From NCBI GenBank assembly GCA_002694945.1, contig NZNP01000073.1, forward strand, positions 21,792-30,933: a stretch of DNA of 9,142 nucleotides, written 5' to 3'. The notes beneath the pieces were generated by a model. The model was not told the origin of the DNA and ran no database searches. It saw nothing but the letters and a program-made list of their open reading frames with translations. The translations under genes were made by a program, and so were the position numbers. Of the stretch, positions 7,389-9,142 are shown one piece after another; position 1 is the first letter of the stretch, and every line of letters starts with the position of its first letter. This DNA is from Gammaproteobacteria bacterium. GTDB lineage: Bacteria > Pseudomonadota > Gammaproteobacteria > Pseudomonadales > Azotimanducaceae.

Positions 7389-7937
7389 TTGAACGAGTAT
7401 CGAAAAAGTATTGTGAGGTCAGTTCTTAGGCGGGAGGGCGTCATCGCTTATCCTACTGAAGGTGTCTGGGGACTTGGCTGCCTGCCTGGTTCGAGGAAAG
7501 CGGTGATGCATTTGTTGGGGTTGAAGAAACGTTCTTGGCGTCAAGGATTGCTTATTGTTGCCGGTAATATCGATCAGTTCAGCGATTTTCTCGACGGTCT
7601 TGCTGAAAATCTCCGCCAGGAGTTGGCAGAAAATTGGCCCGGTCCAGTTACCTACCTCGTTCCTCATAAGGAAAGGGCGCCTAGTTGGATTGTCGGCGAG
7701 CACGACACTGTGGGACTAAGGGTTACAAACCATCCGCTCGTGCAGGAATTGTGCGCCATTGAGGGTCCTTTAGTCTCGACCTCAGCGAATATTTCATCTG
7801 AACCGTCGGCAATGTCAGCCGTAGAGGTAAGAAGATATTTCCTTGACCGCATCGATTATCTTGTGCCCGGAGATTTGGGCTCGCTAAGTGGTCCGAGCGA
7901 AATTAGAATGTTGACAACTGGCGAGGTGCTTCGATGA
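7389..7937 (+). CDS. tsaC: TsaC, threonylcarbamoyl-AMP synthase (YrdC family)
   Basis: Makes threonylcarbamoyl-adenylate from threonine, bicarbonate and ATP, the first step of the t6A37 modification of ANN-decoding tRNAs; TsaD with TsaB and TsaE completes it. At 182 residues it is the short TsaC form with no Sua5 C-terminal domain. Visible family motifs: GVIAYPTEGVWGLGC (17-31), LGLKKRSWRQGLLIV (43-57), NWPGPVTYLVP (82-92), GLRVTNHPLV (109-118) and GPLVSTSANISSEP (126-139), ending with PSEIRMLTTGEVLR. No in-frame ATG precedes the first motif. I take the TTG at 7389, which gives an N-terminal helix of the usual length; a GTG at 7413 is the alternative. Neither has a clear Shine-Dalgarno. Its TGA overlaps the aroE ATG by 4 nt, implying co-translation. 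Confidence 0.93.
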   Translation: MNEYRKSIVRSVLRREGVIAYPTEGVWGLGCLPGSRKAVMHLLGLKKRSWRQGLLIVAGNIDQFSDFLDGLAENLRQELAENWPGPVTYLVPHKERAPSWIVGEHDTVGLRVTNHPLVQELCAIEGPLVSTSANISSEPSAMSAVEVRRYFLDRIDYLVPGDLGSLSGPSEIRMLTTGEVLR

Positions 7938-8746
7938 CTGCTCGCCTTGCCGTATTTGGAAACCCTGTTGAACATAGTCGTTCACCTTTAATACACGAAG
8001 CTTTTGGTAAACAAGCAGGCATAGATCTTCATTACGAAAAAGTGCTTGTCAATGATGGGGATTTTGAGAGGGAAGCCTCAGAATTCATGAAATTAGGTAT
8101 TGGTTTTAATATCACGGTTCCTTTTAAGTCTGCAGCTTGGCAATTTGTTGATCATTGCTCTGATAAAGCGGCTCAGGCTCAGGCGGTGAATACTATCTCT
8201 CGCGACTCTCGAGGGATCTTAACGGGTGATAATACCGATGGGGAGGGACTGGTTAGAGATTTAGTTTGCAACCTGGGCTGGGAGATCGAGTCAAAACATC
8301 TGTTGGTCCTCGGAGGCGGTGGTGCTGTAAGTGGTGTGTTGGGAGATCTCCTGGAAGCTGGTCCTTCCTCTATAGATCTTCTCAACAGAACGCACGAAAA
8401 AGCGACAATTCTGGCGCAGAGGTTTGGCGATCCGCGTCTTAGATCGATCGAGAAAAATAGTCTTGCGGCAGGCTACGATCTGATTATTAATGGAACGTCT
8501 GCTGGATTAAGTGGTGAGGTAGTTGACCTCCCTGCACATATTGTGGGCGATCAAACTTGTTGCTACGACATGATTTATGGAGACTCGACGACAAGTTTCA
8601 ATCATTGGTGCCTCAAGCAGGCAAGCTGCCAAGTTTCAGATGGACTTGGAATGCTAGTCGAGCAAGCTGCGTTAGCTTTCAGAATATGGTTTGGCATTGA
8701 CGTAAATTCTACCCGCGTCATTAAACTGCTTCGGGAGCAGCTTTAG
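7934..8746 (+). CDS. aroE: AroE, NADP-dependent shikimate dehydrogenase
   Basis: Reduces 3-dehydroshikimate to shikimate with NADPH in the cytoplasm, in the pathway to aromatic amino acids. Its 270 residues are near the usual length (E. coli 272). The substrate domain contains GNPVEHSRSPLIH (9-21, shikimate-binding Ser15 and Ser17), NITVPFK (59-65, catalytic Lys65), AVNT (84-87, Asn86) and GDNTDGEG (98-105, catalytic Asp102). The NADP domain has a glycine loop GGGGAVSG (127-134, commonly GAGGAxxG), then NRTHEK (151-156), whose Asn-Arg-Thr favours NADP over NAD. INGTSAGL (185-192), YDMIYG (211-216) and DGLGMLVEQAALAF (236-249) complete the family set. The ATG overlaps the tsaC stop and has GAGG 7 nt upstream (7923-7926). 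In Pseudomonas qor and hemF separate these two genes. Confidence 0.96.
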   Translation: MTARLAVFGNPVEHSRSPLIHEAFGKQAGIDLHYEKVLVNDGDFEREASEFMKLGIGFNITVPFKSAAWQFVDHCSDKAAQAQAVNTISRDSRGILTGDNTDGEGLVRDLVCNLGWEIESKHLLVLGGGGAVSGVLGDLLEAGPSSIDLLNRTHEKATILAQRFGDPRLRSIEKNSLAAGYDLIINGTSAGLSGEVVDLPAHIVGDQTCCYDMIYGDSTTSFNHWCLKQASCQVSDGLGMLVEQAALAFRIWFGIDVNSTRVIKLLREQL

Positions 8747-8882
8747 TATTTACAAGACCATCGGGTATTTAATATCGTGGCTATAAATCGCATTCGCCCC
8801 TTCTAGGGCAAAGATGATATCAAGATATCCGACTGTAACTAACGTGGTAGAGTAAATGGTATTGCGTTAATTCCAATAAATC

Positions 8883-9142
8883 ATGACAAATCCACTATTA
8901 CAGCGGGAGGGGCTGCCCTCTTTTCCCGAGATCCAAGCGGAAGACATGCTTCCAGCGATAAAGTCTGTTGTTGCTGATGCGCGCGCGGGTATTGAGAAGA
9001 TACTGATCTCTGATTCACACACCTATGATTCTTTAGTTCATGTCCGCGAAGAGCTAGAGAGCCGGATCAATGAGGTTTGGTCGCCAATTAGTCATATGAA
9101 TAGCGTAGTCAATTCTGAAGAGATAAGAACTGCGCACCAAGC
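8883..9142 (+). CDS. prlC: PrlC, oligopeptidase A (M3 metallopeptidase), first 86 residues
   Basis: Cytosolic zinc endopeptidase that degrades short peptides, including cleaved signal peptides; about 680 residues in E. coli, so only the start is here and the HEXXH site lies beyond the right edge. The N-terminus MTNPLLQREGLPSFPEI, followed by PAIKSVVADAR (25-35) and WSPISHMNSVVNSEEIR (66-82), is recognisably the family's start (E. coli begins MTNPLL and has a similar FSPVSHLNSVKNS segment). There is no good Shine-Dalgarno before the ATG. The 136-nt gap after aroE holds no gene; it has a TTTACA (8749-8754) with TAATAT 15 nt downstream, too short a spacer for a confident promoter, and a weak 4-bp GC stem at 8796-8809. 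Confidence 0.9.
   Translation, partial: MTNPLLQREGLPSFPEIQAEDMLPAIKSVVADARAGIEKILISDSHTYDSLVHVREELESRINEVWSPISHMNSVVNSEEIRTAHQ

Noticed and set aside
7447..7455. DnaA-box-like TTATCCTAC, considered because this locus is close to the origin in Pseudomonas
   Set aside because: Mismatches to TTATCCACA, lies inside tsaC coding sequence, and no cluster of boxes or AT-rich unwinding region was found.
8796..8809. GCCC/GGGC hairpin after aroE as a terminator
   Set aside because: Only 4 bp of stem with a 6-nt loop and no T run downstream.
8817..8830. GATATC-AA-GATATC near-palindrome upstream of prlC as an operator
   Set aside because: Short, AT-rich and self-palindromic units of this kind are common by chance; nothing else supports a binding site.

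Overview
The window is a stretch of bacterial chromosome of gammaproteobacterial type. The gene order def-fmt-rsmB-trkA, divergent from a cell-envelope gene and followed on the other strand by tsaC and aroE, is the conserved arrangement I know from Pseudomonas (close to the origin there) and related groups. The proteins match their gammaproteobacterial counterparts in length and motifs: TrkH 482, TrkA 457, RsmB 423, Fmt 313, Def 167 and AroE 270 residues. G+C looks moderate (roughly mid-40s percent by eye). Several genes use GTG or TTG starts and few have strong Shine-Dalgarno sites. A moderate-GC free-living, possibly marine, gammaproteobacterium would fit, but the genus cannot be fixed from this sequence.

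Left block (1-6247, minus strand, read right to left): a tightly packed six-gene run, def, fmt, rsmB, trkA, trkH and then a cytochrome P450 cut by the left edge. Gaps are 3 to 5 nt and overlaps 4 to 8 nt, so these are very probably one transcript. The products form and remove the N-formyl group of nascent proteins (Fmt, Def), methylate 16S rRNA (RsmB) and take up potassium (TrkA/TrkH). The P450 at the end has no obvious link to these jobs. It carries an unusual I-helix (Gly-Gly-Gln-Asn-Glu-Pro) in place of the usual acid-Thr pair.

Middle (6248-6386): a 139-nt divergent intergenic region with a plausible def promoter on the minus strand. On the plus strand, two overlapping short inverted repeats surround the ribosome-binding site of the next gene.

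Right block (6387-9142, plus strand): an exported protein homologous to the LysM protein usually found here but without its LysM domain; a 147-nt gap where dprA would commonly lie; tsaC overlapping aroE by 4 nt (tRNA t6A synthesis and the shikimate pathway); a 136-nt gap; and the first 86 codons of prlC (oligopeptidase A), cut by the right edge.

I see no mobile element, CRISPR array, tRNA, rRNA or phage sequence. Most of the window is housekeeping. The parts most worth attention are the P450 attached to the Trk operon, the LysM-less exported protein, and the missing dprA. There is no convincing sign of a wholly new multi-gene system.
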